Assembly (NCBI RefSeq): GCF_001652265.1
Contig: NZ_LWBS01000472.1
Location: 124,001 to 188,000 of the forward strand
Length of the DNA: 64,000 nucleotides
Source: Rhizobium leguminosarum
GTDB lineage: Bacteria > Pseudomonadota > Alphaproteobacteria > Rhizobiales > Rhizobiaceae
Direction: 5' to 3'
Shown here one piece after another: positions 18,477 to 27,466 of this stretch; the first letter of the stretch is position 1; each line of letters starts with the position of its first letter. A model generated the notes under the pieces. That model was not told where the DNA came from, did no database searches, and worked only from the letters and a program-made list of their open reading frames with translations. Made by a program: the position numbers and the translations under genes.

Positions 18477-20123
18477 ATGGATTTGCTGAGTGCCACGGAT
18501 TGGCTGCGTCACAGGCCGGGTTATACCTATCCGCTGGCCATTGCCTTCGTTGGCCTGACATTTCTTCTGAGGCTTGCCGCCAGTGACACTCTCTCCGAAT
18601 TTCCCTTCCTGAGCTTTCTTCCGGCGATATTGCTCGCCAGTTTCATAGGCGGCGGGGGGCCGGGCCTTGTCGCGGCCTTGGTTGCCGGTTTCATAGTCCA
18701 GGAGTTTTTCGTCGAGCCGCACAATGTCTTCTGGCCGGTCAGCGCCGGCCAATGGGTCGGCCTTTCCACTTATTTCATCAATGCCGCGATCATCGTCGGC
18801 CTGATGGAGATGATCATTATCGCACATGAGCGACAGAGCCGCCTTCGCAGCGAGCTCAACAGCTTCAACACGCGCCTCGAAGAGACGGTGGTCCAGCGCA
18901 CTGCCGAGCTCAGGCATGAGATGGAAGAGAATGCTGCCGCTCAGGCGCAAGTCCGCCAGTTGCAGAAGATGGAGACGATCGGCCAGCTGACCGGCGGCGT
19001 CGCCCATGATTTCAACAACATGTTGGCGATCATCATCGGCAACCTCGATCTCGCGCAGCGGCGGCTGAGCGGCAGCGAGGATCCCCGCCTGCCATACTCC
19101 ATCCAGAATGCCAAAGACGGTGCGCAGAGGGCGGCGGTACTGACCGCGCGTCTTCTCGCTTTCTCGCGCCAGCAGCCGCTCGCCCCGGAGGTGATCGACC
19201 TCAACAAGCTGGTCGGCGGCATGTCTGAGCTGTTGCGGCGCACGCTCGGAGAGCAGATCCGCATCGAGACCGTGCTTGCCGGCGGTCTCTGGCCGAGCTT
19301 TGCCGATTTGAGCCAGCTCGAAAATGCCATCTTGAACCTTGCCGTCAACGCCCGCGATGCTATGCCGGGCGGCGGAAATCTAACGATCGAGACAGCCAAT
19401 ACCGAACTCGACGAGCGATATTCGCGCATGCATTCGGAGGTCGAGCCGGGCCAATATGTGATGGTCAGCATCACTGACACCGGCACCGGCATGTCGCCGG
19501 AGGTGATCGAGCGCGCCTTCGACCCGTTCTATACGACCAAGGGACCCGGCAAAGGCACTGGCCTCGGTCTCAGCCAGGTCTATGGCTACGTCAAGCAGAG
19601 CGGCGGCCACATCAAGATCTATTCGGAGATCGACAGGGGCACGACGGTGAAGATCTATCTCCCCCGTCGTGTCGGCGTGACGGACGCCCGGTCGGGCGCA
19701 GCCGGCACCCAGCCGATTCCTCACGGCAGTCTCAACGATACGATCCTGGTGGTGGAGGACGATGAGCACGTCCGCACCATGACCGCCGAAAGCCTGCATG
19801 AACTCGGTTACACCGTATTGCAGGCGGCAAGCGGCATCGAGGCGCTTCTGTTGCTCGAAGAAAATCCGGCAGTCGACCTGATCTTCACCGATATCGTCAT
19901 GCCGCAGATGAGCGGACGCCAGCTTGCCGATGTCGTCCAGGAGAAATGGCCGACGATCCGGATCCTTTACACGACGGGATACACCCGAAATGCCATCGTC
20001 CACAATGGCGTGCTCGATCACGGCGTTTCCCTGCTCTCCAAGCCCTTCAGCCTGCAGCAGCTCGCTCATAAGATCCGCGAACTTCTGAATGTACCGGCGA
20101 GGGCGGGAGACGAGCGGACGTGA
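18477..20123 (+). CDS. Hybrid sensor histidine kinase with DUF4118-like membrane domain
   Basis: 548 residues. Order: four membrane helices in the first 115 residues (DUF4118/KdpD-like, with SFLPAILLASFIGGGGPG), a coiled linker, HisKA with the phospho-His in GGVAHDFNNML (about residue 177), HATPase with N-box NLAVNARDAM and G-boxes DTGTGM and GKGTGLGLSQVYG, and a C-terminal receiver with VVEDDEHVR and Asp in LIFTDIVMPQMSG. The long-HisKA class with HDFNN is common in rhizobia. It senses a membrane or cytoplasmic signal not identifiable here. The divergent single receiver at 17733 may share the phosphorelay. The start follows AAGGGG. Confidence 0.93.
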   Translation: MDLLSATDWLRHRPGYTYPLAIAFVGLTFLLRLAASDTLSEFPFLSFLPAILLASFIGGGGPGLVAALVAGFIVQEFFVEPHNVFWPVSAGQWVGLSTYFINAAIIVGLMEMIIIAHERQSRLRSELNSFNTRLEETVVQRTAELRHEMEENAAAQAQVRQLQKMETIGQLTGGVAHDFNNMLAIIIGNLDLAQRRLSGSEDPRLPYSIQNAKDGAQRAAVLTARLLAFSRQQPLAPEVIDLNKLVGGMSELLRRTLGEQIRIETVLAGGLWPSFADLSQLENAILNLAVNARDAMPGGGNLTIETANTELDERYSRMHSEVEPGQYVMVSITDTGTGMSPEVIERAFDPFYTTKGPGKGTGLGLSQVYGYVKQSGGHIKIYSEIDRGTTVKIYLPRRVGVTDARSGAAGTQPIPHGSLNDTILVVEDDEHVRTMTAESLHELGYTVLQAASGIEALLLLEENPAVDLIFTDIVMPQMSGRQLADVVQEKWPTIRILYTTGYTRNAIVHNGVLDHGVSLLSKPFSLQQLAHKIRELLNVPARAGDERT

Positions 20124-20162
20124 AGCCGGAATACGGCCGCACGTCCGCAAATCCAGACCGCG

Positions 20163-20477
20163 TTATTCCAGCACCTGAATGATGCGGTGGGTCTTCGGCT
20201 CGACGATCACGCGCCGTTCATTGACGACGGTATAGCCGTAGCCGTCCATGTCCGGCACTGTGTGGACTTCGACGGTATCGGGCAGCGTCGCTCCGACCGC
20301 GATATCGCCGTCATAGACGACGGACGGCGTGTTTTGCTCCATCACATAGGTGCGCACCTCGCCGGGCAACACGACGGAGCCGGTTGGTGCGGGATCTGTG
20401 ACAATGACGGTGCTCTGCGCGAAGGCGGCGGAGCTGATGGTCAGTATGGTGGCCGCAGCCAGCATGGTCTTGCGCAT
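20163..20477 (-). CDS. DUF1236-family exported protein
   Basis: 104 residues. Signal peptide MRKTMLAAATILTISSAAFA, then a DUF1236 domain: EVRTYVMEQNTPSVVYDG, VGATLPDTVEVHTVPD and YTVVNERRVIVEPKTHRII. The family is abundant in rhizobia and periplasmic by prediction; function is unknown. It is minus-strand and converges on the kinase gene, 39 bases away. Confidence 0.9.
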   Translation of the reverse strand: MRKTMLAAATILTISSAAFAQSTVIVTDPAPTGSVVLPGEVRTYVMEQNTPSVVYDGDIAVGATLPDTVEVHTVPDMDGYGYTVVNERRVIVEPKTHRIIQVLE

Positions 20478-20802
20478 GGGATGTTCTCCTTTCTACCCCA
20501 GACCTCAAGGCAACGCCGGCCATGCGGCATGGTTCCCCGCGAGCTTTTCGCCGCAGCGGAAGACAGGCGCATTGAGAGTAATTAAGTTGTTACTAAATTA
20601 ATTTCTGCATCATACGGTTGAGCTGCCTGAACAAAGTTCGAAAAGAGTCCATCCAGCGATGTTAGGGCTCGCTTGTTTACTTTTCGCTAACCATGTTGGA
20701 CGTTTATTCCGAACGGACGACCAACCGGTCGTTGATTCGACGATTCGTCGCGTTTCGGCTTGCGAATGGATCTCTAGAAATACGATTTCGGCGGATCGAG
20801 AC
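20478..20802. other. Intergenic region upstream of the cellulose operon
   Basis: 325 bases between the divergent DUF1236 gene and bcsN. An AT-rich patch lies at 20575-20620. Two short inverted repeats lie close to bcsN: ACGACC-AACC-GGTCGT at 20717-20732 and CGACGA-T-TCGTCG at 20738-20750. They could be regulator sites; no promoter boxes stand out. Confidence 0.4.
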
Positions 20803-21783
20803 ATGCGATTGCGGAAGACGATATCGCTGGTGGCAGTGGCGGGCATAATGGCCGGCTGCACATCGACAGGCGGTGTGCGCCAGCCTTCCGGGCCGGAGAC
20901 GGTGACGCCTGAAAAGGCGCTGGTCCTGCCGCCGCCGGGCGGCCCGTCGATCGTCAGCGTCGTCGAGCGCAAGCGCGGCAACGGCGTCGAGCAGACGATC
21001 TCGCTATTTACGTCATCCTCTGTGCTCGGTCAGAATTTCCTGAAGGTCCAATTCTTCGGCGCTTCCGGGGCCAATCCCGGTACCGGCAATGCCGGTTACA
21101 GCATGATCAACGAGAGCGGCATTACCCGCGAGGTGGCGCGTTCGGCCCCCGGCGTGCCGATGGCGACGTCGGCGACCTTCCTGCAGAATGCCTATGGCCC
21201 TTTCGGTTATGCCTCCGGCCGCAGTCGTGCCGGCGACACCTGCGTCTATGCCTGGCAGCAGATCCGCTCGAGCACTGCTGCCAATACCCAGGCGCGCAAT
21301 TTCGGCATGATCCAGCTGCGCCTGCGTCTTTGCGATGCCAGAGCGAGCGAGCGCCAGCTGCTCGGCATCGTCTATGGCTACACCATATCAGGCACCTTCG
21401 ACGGCGCGGTCTGGAACCCTTACGGCAATCCGCCGCCCGCCGACGCAGCACTCGGGCGCACCGGCGAGCCGACCTATCCGGACGAGGGCGGCTATCGTGC
21501 CAGCCCGATGCCGATCGGTTACGAGCCGGCGCCTGCCATTGTCGGCCGGCCGCGGGCAGCTGCCGTTCGTAGCGCCTCATCGCCGCAACCGGCTCAAGGT
21601 GCCGCATCGGTGCCTGCACCCATCGGCCCGCGCGTGCCGCTGCCGGGCGAGGCTTCACAGACGAGTGCAAGGTCGGATGCGGCCGCCGCGCCAATCGAAC
21701 AATCGGTAAGGGCAATCGGCGTCACCGTGCCTTCGCCGGACTGCATAGGCGACGCGGCCATGACGGCCGCCTGCCGGAGATAA
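20803..21783 (+). CDS. bcsN: Cellulose biosynthesis protein BcsN
   Basis: 326 residues. Signal peptide with lipobox IMAGC (Cys 19), so probably an outer-membrane lipoprotein. BcsN is an alphaproteobacterial accessory protein of cellulose operons with no known enzymatic role. The conserved core covers about residues 40-215 (VVERKRGNGVEQTISL, SVLGQNFLKVQFFG, YGPFGYASGRSRAGDTCVYAWQ split over the centre); the last 110 residues are Pro/Ala-rich. An in-frame ATG at 20659 would place the signal peptide internally, so 20803 is used. bcsA begins 58 bases after the stop. Confidence 0.9.
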   Translation: MRLRKTISLVAVAGIMAGCTSTGGVRQPSGPETVTPEKALVLPPPGGPSIVSVVERKRGNGVEQTISLFTSSSVLGQNFLKVQFFGASGANPGTGNAGYSMINESGITREVARSAPGVPMATSATFLQNAYGPFGYASGRSRAGDTCVYAWQQIRSSTAANTQARNFGMIQLRLRLCDARASERQLLGIVYGYTISGTFDGAVWNPYGNPPPADAALGRTGEPTYPDEGGYRASPMPIGYEPAPAIVGRPRAAAVRSASSPQPAQGAASVPAPIGPRVPLPGEASQTSARSDAAAAPIEQSVRAIGVTVPSPDCIGDAAMTAACRR

Positions 21784-21841
21784 TGAGCATGCCCGCGGGC
21801 GCCAGTTGGTGCCCCGGTTGAGCAATTTCGAAGGAACGCCG

Positions 21842-24034
21842 ATGCGCAAAGCCCGCAGTGTCATCATATGGGCAGTGGTTTCGCTCTGCATGATCGTGCT
21901 GATCACGCTGCCGGTCAACCTGCAGACCCAGCTCATCACCAGCATCACGGTCGTGACTGTGATGGCGCTGATCAAGGTTCTGAAGGGCGAGGGGACGTGG
22001 CGCCTGGTGGCGCTCGCCTTCGGCACGTCGATCGTGCTGCGCTATGTTTACTGGCGCACCACCAATACGCTGCCGCCTCTGAATCAGCTGGAAAACTTTA
22101 TTCCCGGCCTGCTGCTCTATCTTGCCGAAATGTATAGCGTCGCGATGCTGGCGCTCAGCCTGTTCATCGTCGCCACGCCGTTGCCGTCGCGCCCCTCGCG
22201 TGCCGCCAATCCCGGGCGCCTTCCTCATGTCGACGTCTTCGTGCCATCCTACAATGAGGATGCCGGTCTTCTCGGAAACACGCTGGCCGCCGCCAAGGCC
22301 ATGGACTATCCGGCCGAGAAACTGCATGTCTGGCTGCTCGACGACGGCGGCACCCTGCAGAAGCGCAATTCCGGCAAGCTGCTCGAAGCCCAGGCGGCGG
22401 CCGCCCGCCATAGCGAACTGAAGCAGCTCTGCGACGATCTCGACGTCAGCTACCTTACGCGCGACCGCAACGAGCACGCCAAGGCCGGCAATCTCAACAA
22501 TGGCATGAAACATTCGACCGGCGAACTCATCGCCGTCTTCGATGCCGACCACGCGCCGGCCCGCGATTTCCTGCTCGAGACCGTCGGTTACTTCGAAGAC
22601 GATCCGAAGCTCTTCCTCGTCCAGACTCCGCACTTCTTCATCAATCCCGATCCGCTGGAGCGCAACCTGCGCACCTTCGACAAGATGCCGAGCGAGAACG
22701 AGATGTTCTACGGCATCATCCAGCGCGGCCTCGACAAATGGAACGCCGCCTTCTTCTGCGGCTCGGCCGCGGTTCTGAGCCGCAGGGCGCTCGAATCCCA
22801 GAACGGCTTTTCCGGCATCAGCATCACCGAGGATTGCGAGACGGCGCTGGCGCTCCATGGCAGCGGCTGGAACAGCATCTATGTCGACAAGCCGCTGATC
22901 GCCGGTCTGCAGCCGGCCACCTTCGCAAGCTTCATCGGCCAGCGCAGCCGCTGGGCGCAGGGCATGATGCAGATCCTGCGCTTCCGCTTTCCGCTTCTGA
23001 AGCGCGGCCTGACGATCCCGCAGCGCTTCTGCTACATGTCCTCCACGCTTTTCTGGCTCTTCCCGTTCCCGCGCACGATCTTCCTGTTTGCGCCGCTCTT
23101 CTACCTGTTCTTCGATCTGGAAATCTTCACCGCCTCGGGCGGCGAGTTTCTCGCCTATACGCTTGCCTATATGCTCGTGAATCTGATGATGCAGAACTAC
23201 CTCTACGGGTCGTTCCGCTGGCCCTGGATTTCCGAGCTCTACGAATATGTCCAGACCGTGCATCTGCTGCCGGCCGTCGTCTCCGTCATGCTCAATCCGA
23301 GAAAGCCGACCTTCAAGGTCACCGCCAAGGACGAATCGATCGCCGTCAGCCGACTGTCGGAGATCAGTCGTCCGTTCTTCGTCATCTTTGCGGTGCAGAT
23401 CGTTGCGCTCGTCATCACCATCTACAAGATCTACGCCGAGCCCTATAAGGCCGACGTCACACTCGTCGTCGGCGGATGGAATGTCATCAACCTGATCATG
23501 GCCGGCTGCGCGCTTGGTGTCGTGTCGGAGCGCGGCGAGCGCGCCTCGTCCCGTCGCGTCCGCGTCAACCGGCGCTGCGAATTCGGCGCCAACGGCAAGT
23601 GGTACACGGCCTCGATCGAGGACGTCTCGGTTCACGGCGCAAGGCTTCACATCTTCAACAAGCATCTCGACGAGATGCTGGTCGGCGCCGTCGGCGAAAT
23701 CCGCTTCCGGCCCTATAGCGGCGCGGATCTGGAAACCCTGCCGCTCATCGTCCGCAACATTGAGCCGTCGGGTGACATCAGCAATGTCGGTTGCCAGTAC
23801 GTGCCGAAAAGCGCGCTCGACCATCGCCTGATCGCCGACCTGATGTTTGCCAATTCCGATCAGTGGACTGAGTTCCAGGCCTCGCGCCGCCGCAATCCGG
23901 GCCTGATCCGCGGCACCATCTGGTTTCTCGGCATGTCGTTCTACCAGACGAGCCGCGGCCTCGTTTACTTCTTCCGCAGTATGCGGCCGGAGCGGGAAGC
24001 CCAGCAGCAGGCGGCAAAGGTCAACGCCGGATGA
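21842..24034 (+). CDS. bcsA: Cellulose synthase catalytic subunit BcsA
   Basis: 730 residues. Inner-membrane GT2 processive synthase that polymerises glucose from UDP-glucose. Two N-terminal helices, then the catalytic domain with VWLLDDGG, VFDADHAP, the base ITEDCET and QRSRWAQG (D, DxD, TED, Q-R-x-RW all present), more helices, and a C-terminal PilZ domain near residues 570-670: RRVRVNRRCEF supplies the Arg motif and EDVSVHGARL the D/NxSxxG motif, so c-di-GMP activation is expected. AAGGA six bases upstream sets the ATG at 21842. Its stop overlaps the bcsB ATG. It looks intact. Confidence 0.96.
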   Translation: MRKARSVIIWAVVSLCMIVLITLPVNLQTQLITSITVVTVMALIKVLKGEGTWRLVALAFGTSIVLRYVYWRTTNTLPPLNQLENFIPGLLLYLAEMYSVAMLALSLFIVATPLPSRPSRAANPGRLPHVDVFVPSYNEDAGLLGNTLAAAKAMDYPAEKLHVWLLDDGGTLQKRNSGKLLEAQAAAARHSELKQLCDDLDVSYLTRDRNEHAKAGNLNNGMKHSTGELIAVFDADHAPARDFLLETVGYFEDDPKLFLVQTPHFFINPDPLERNLRTFDKMPSENEMFYGIIQRGLDKWNAAFFCGSAAVLSRRALESQNGFSGISITEDCETALALHGSGWNSIYVDKPLIAGLQPATFASFIGQRSRWAQGMMQILRFRFPLLKRGLTIPQRFCYMSSTLFWLFPFPRTIFLFAPLFYLFFDLEIFTASGGEFLAYTLAYMLVNLMMQNYLYGSFRWPWISELYEYVQTVHLLPAVVSVMLNPRKPTFKVTAKDESIAVSRLSEISRPFFVIFAVQIVALVITIYKIYAEPYKADVTLVVGGWNVINLIMAGCALGVVSERGERASSRRVRVNRRCEFGANGKWYTASIEDVSVHGARLHIFNKHLDEMLVGAVGEIRFRPYSGADLETLPLIVRNIEPSGDISNVGCQYVPKSALDHRLIADLMFANSDQWTEFQASRRRNPGLIRGTIWFLGMSFYQTSRGLVYFFRSMRPEREAQQQAAKVNAG

Positions 24035-26423
24035 GAACGATCGTCGTCGCCTCGCTTCTCCTGCTGAATGCCTCCGCCTTCGTCCAGGCGCAGACGGCAC
24101 CCTTCGACATGTCCGGCGAACGGCCGCCCGGTGCGTCCGTTACCCCGAGATTGACGCCGCCCAAACCTCCCGCAACCACCGCGCCGGTTCCCGTCGCGCC
24201 TCCGGTTTCCGTCTTACCCGCACCTTCAACCCTGGCTGCTCCCCCTCCTTTTGCTCCGCCGGTCGCCACTCAGCCGCAGCCGGCGATGCCTACGCCCCAG
24301 TCTGCCGCAGCGGCAAACAGCGTTGGGCCGCCGCGTGCCGGCGATGGCCGTCGCTTCGTCGTGCCCTTTTCGAAACTTGGCCTCGCCGGTGAATACGACC
24401 GTCGGTCATGGTCGGTTTATCTGACGCCGGAACAGGCGGCGGCCAAGGCAAGCTTCACCTTCGCCTACCAGAATTCAATCGTCGTTGCGCCTGAGGCCTC
24501 GACGCTGACCGTCTATCTCAACAGCCGCCCGGTCTGCTGCAGCCGGGTGCCAACCTCGTCACTTTCGAAGCCAATCAGCGCCATCGCACCGATTGCAGCA
24601 TCCAGTCCACTTATGAACTGTGGTCGAATATCGATCCGGCCGGAACCTATCTGAGCTTTGCCGGCGGGGATGCCGCCCAGCTATCGAGCGCCGACGCAAT
24701 CCGCGCCATCGGCGTCGACGGAGCCGGCAAGACGGAGTTCGACATCGTTGTCCCGGCGCTGGAGCAGCCGGGAACCACCAAGCCGCTGCTACGGCTGGCG
24801 CAGGGCCTGTCGGTGCTGAGCAGCATGCCGAACCAGATCTTTGCCTTCAACACCGCTTCGCTTCCGCCCGGCGGGCCTGGCAAGCTCAGCGTGCTCGTCG
24901 GTACCGCGGCGGAGTTGCGGCCGCTCTTTCCCGGCCTGCCGCCCGGCGCCGAAAGTGCAGCACTGGCCGCTTTCGTCACCGATCCGCGCAGCGGCTCGCC
25001 GGTGCTTCTGATCAGCGGCCCCTCCTGGCAGGCGGTCTCCTCGGCGATCGATACCATCGTCTCGCCGACGGACAGGTCCTCGGATGTTCGCCGCGACGTG
25101 CTGACCACCGAGCGCTGGAGCGCGCCGAACGCGCCGCTGGTCTTTTCCGACACGAACATCGCCTTGTCTCAGCTCGGCGTGAAGACCGCCGAATTCTCTG
25201 GCAGGCGGTTGCGGACCAGTTTCAATATCGCCGTGCCGGCCGATTTTTATGCCAATGCCTATGGTGAGGCGAAGGTGCTGCTCGACGCTGCCTACACCGA
25301 TAACGTGATGCCCGGCAGCCACATCGATATCTACGTCAACGACAACATCGCCTCCACCGTGCCGATCACCACGACATCGGGCGGCATTCTCCGTCATCTG
25401 CCGATCCGCGTGACGATGCGTCACTTCAAGCCAGGTCTCAATTCGGTGGCGGTCGAGGCGATCCTGATGACCAAGGACGATGCCGTCTGCGCGCCGGGCT
25501 CAACCGCCGGCGCCACCCCACGTTTTGCCCTGTTCGATACCTCCGAGCTGCAGATTCCGGATTTCGCCCGCGTCGGTCAGCGTCCGAATCTGGCCGCAAT
25601 GGCCGGCACCGCCTATCCCTATGGTCGGGCCACGGAGCCGACGCCGCTCTTCATCGACCGCATCGACGCCGATACGCTTTCGGCCGCCGCCACGCTGCTC
25701 GGCCAGATGGCGATCACCGCCGGCCATCCAATCGCCGTCGAAACTGTCGCCTCGGCGAATACGATCGGCGATCGTGACGCGATCTTCATCGGCTCCATCT
25801 CGCAGATGCCGGCAACCGCGCTGTCGCAGACCAATATCGCCACGGCGAGCCAGGCCTCATGGCGTCCCGTGCCCGATGCGCAGGCGGGCGTCGTCGATAC
25901 CGGTACTGCTTTCGAGGAGTGGAATTCCAAAGTCAGCGGCGGTGTCCTGCGCAACCGGGTCACTGCCTTCCGCGAGTGGCTGTCGCGCAATTTCGATATC
26001 TCCCGCAGCTCGCTGCAATTCATCCCCGGCGCCGAGCAGATTTTCACGCCGGCCAACGCCGACACGCTGCTGGTTGCCCAGGGCTCCAGCCCTGCGGGGG
26101 CTGGCGCCTGGACCGTGGTGGCGGCGCCGTCGGCAAAGGACCTGCGTGACGGGCTCGAGGTTCTGACCGCGCGGCTGAACTGGCCGCAGATGTCAGGCCA
26201 CATCACCACCTATTCGAGCAAGACAGGCAAGATCGAAACCGTGCCCGTCACCCGTTTCGATTTCGTGCCGTCCACCCCCTGGTCGATCGCCAATTACCGC
26301 CTGATCGCCGCCAACTGGCTATCGACGAATATCCTCTCCTACGCCTTCCTGCTGGTCGTCTTCGTGCTGCTGATCGGGATCACCACCTCGAGCATGCTCA
26401 GAAAACTGGGCCGGTCCAAATGA
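24031..26423 (+). pseudogene. bcsB: bcsB, cellulose synthase periplasmic subunit, broken by a frameshifting deletion
   Basis: BcsB is the periplasmic, tail-anchored partner that guides the glucan from BcsA. The ATG at 24031 gives a signal peptide (LLLLNASAFVQA), a Pro-rich stretch and the first carbohydrate-binding portion up to VYLNSRPV, then leaves the family and stops at 24654. From 24534 in another frame the family resumes as LLQPGANLVTFEANQRHRTDC and continues through all later domains to the C-terminal membrane helix (SYAFLLVVFVLLIGITTS) and stop at 26423. In family members some 20-25 residues normally lie between these two points, so about 70 bases appear missing with loss of frame. 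An internal ATG at 24813 could give only a leaderless C-terminal piece. A real null, or an assembly error, must be settled by re-reading. Confidence 0.85.
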
Positions 26424-27466
26424 GGCGGTGGCGCGCGCTCCTGCTGGCGGCAACGGTCGCGCTTGCCCCGGCGGGCTCGCCCGCCGGGGCACAGCAGGCG
26501 ATGATCAATGCTGGCGCATGGTCGGCCTACAAGGCGAAGTTTCTCGATGCGACCGGCCGCATCGTCGATAACGGCAACGGCAATATCAGCCACAGCGAAG
26601 GGCAGGGCTATGGCATGCTGCTCGCCTATCTCTCAGCCAGCCCCGCCGATTTCGAACAGATCTGGTATTTTACCCGCACCGAACTGCTGCTGCGCGACGA
26701 TGGCCTGGCCGTCTGGAAATGGGATCCGAACGGCAAGCCGCACGTCACCGACACCAACAACGCCTCGGACGGCGACATGCTGATCGCCTATGCGCTGGCG
26801 CTTGCCGGCACGGCGTGGAAACGCAACGACTATATCCTCGCCGCCTCCCGAATGGCGCAGGCGCTGCTTGCCGAAACAGTCGTGCACTCGGCCGGCCACA
26901 CACTCCTGTTGCCGGGGAGCCAGGGTTTTGCCGCTACCGACCGTGAGGATGGCCCCGTCGTCAACCCGTCCTACTGGATTTACGAGGCGATCCCGGTGAT
27001 GGCGGCGCTCGCTCCGTCGGATGCCTGGCAAAAACTGACTGACGATGGCTTGGCGCTGTTGAAGACGATGCAGTTCGGCCCGCGCAAACTTCCAGCCGAA
27101 TGGGTGAGTCTCAGCGGTCAGCCGCAGCCGGCGCAGGGTTTCGACGCCGAATTTGGCTATAACGCCATCCGCATCCCGCTCTATCTTGTTCGCGGCGGTG
27201 TCACCGACAAGACGCTGTTGACCCGTCTGCAGCAGGGGATGTCGCAAGATGGCGTTCCCGCCACCATCGATCTGACCACCGGCCGGACGAAGACCGTGTT
27301 GCCGGACCCAGGTTATCGAATTGTTAACGATGTTGTGGCCTGTGTAGTCGATGGGACCAAGTTGCCGATCTCGGCCCTGCAATTTGCGCCCGCACTCTAT
27401 TATCCGTCCACGCTTCAACTGTTGGGGCTGGCCTATATTGGGGAGAAGCATCCAGAGTGTCTGTGA
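26420..27466 (+). CDS. bcsZ: Endo-1,4-beta-glucanase of the cellulose operon (GH8)
   Basis: 348 residues; BcsZ, called CelC in rhizobia. Periplasmic cellulase that trims the nascent polymer. Signal peptide to about residue 24 (SPAGA). The GH8 catalytic acid lies in HSEGQGYGMLLA and the second acidic residue in TNNASDGDMLIAYAL. VWKWDP, NPSYWIYEAIP and FGYNAIRIPLY are also family hallmarks. ATG overlaps the bcsB stop (ATGA), so the breakage of bcsB upstream could reduce its coupled translation. Length is normal and no catalytic residue is missing. Confidence 0.94.
   Translation: MRRWRALLLAATVALAPAGSPAGAQQAMINAGAWSAYKAKFLDATGRIVDNGNGNISHSEGQGYGMLLAYLSASPADFEQIWYFTRTELLLRDDGLAVWKWDPNGKPHVTDTNNASDGDMLIAYALALAGTAWKRNDYILAASRMAQALLAETVVHSAGHTLLLPGSQGFAATDREDGPVVNPSYWIYEAIPVMAALAPSDAWQKLTDDGLALLKTMQFGPRKLPAEWVSLSGQPQPAQGFDAEFGYNAIRIPLYLVRGGVTDKTLLTRLQQGMSQDGVPATIDLTTGRTKTVLPDPGYRIVNDVVACVVDGTKLPISALQFAPALYYPSTLQLLGLAYIGEKHPECL

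Noticed and set aside
21722..24100. Minus-strand frame of 792 codons opposite bcsA
   Set aside because: A mirror of high-GC codon bias in bcsA; bcsA has every catalytic motif and the antisense frame has no domain.
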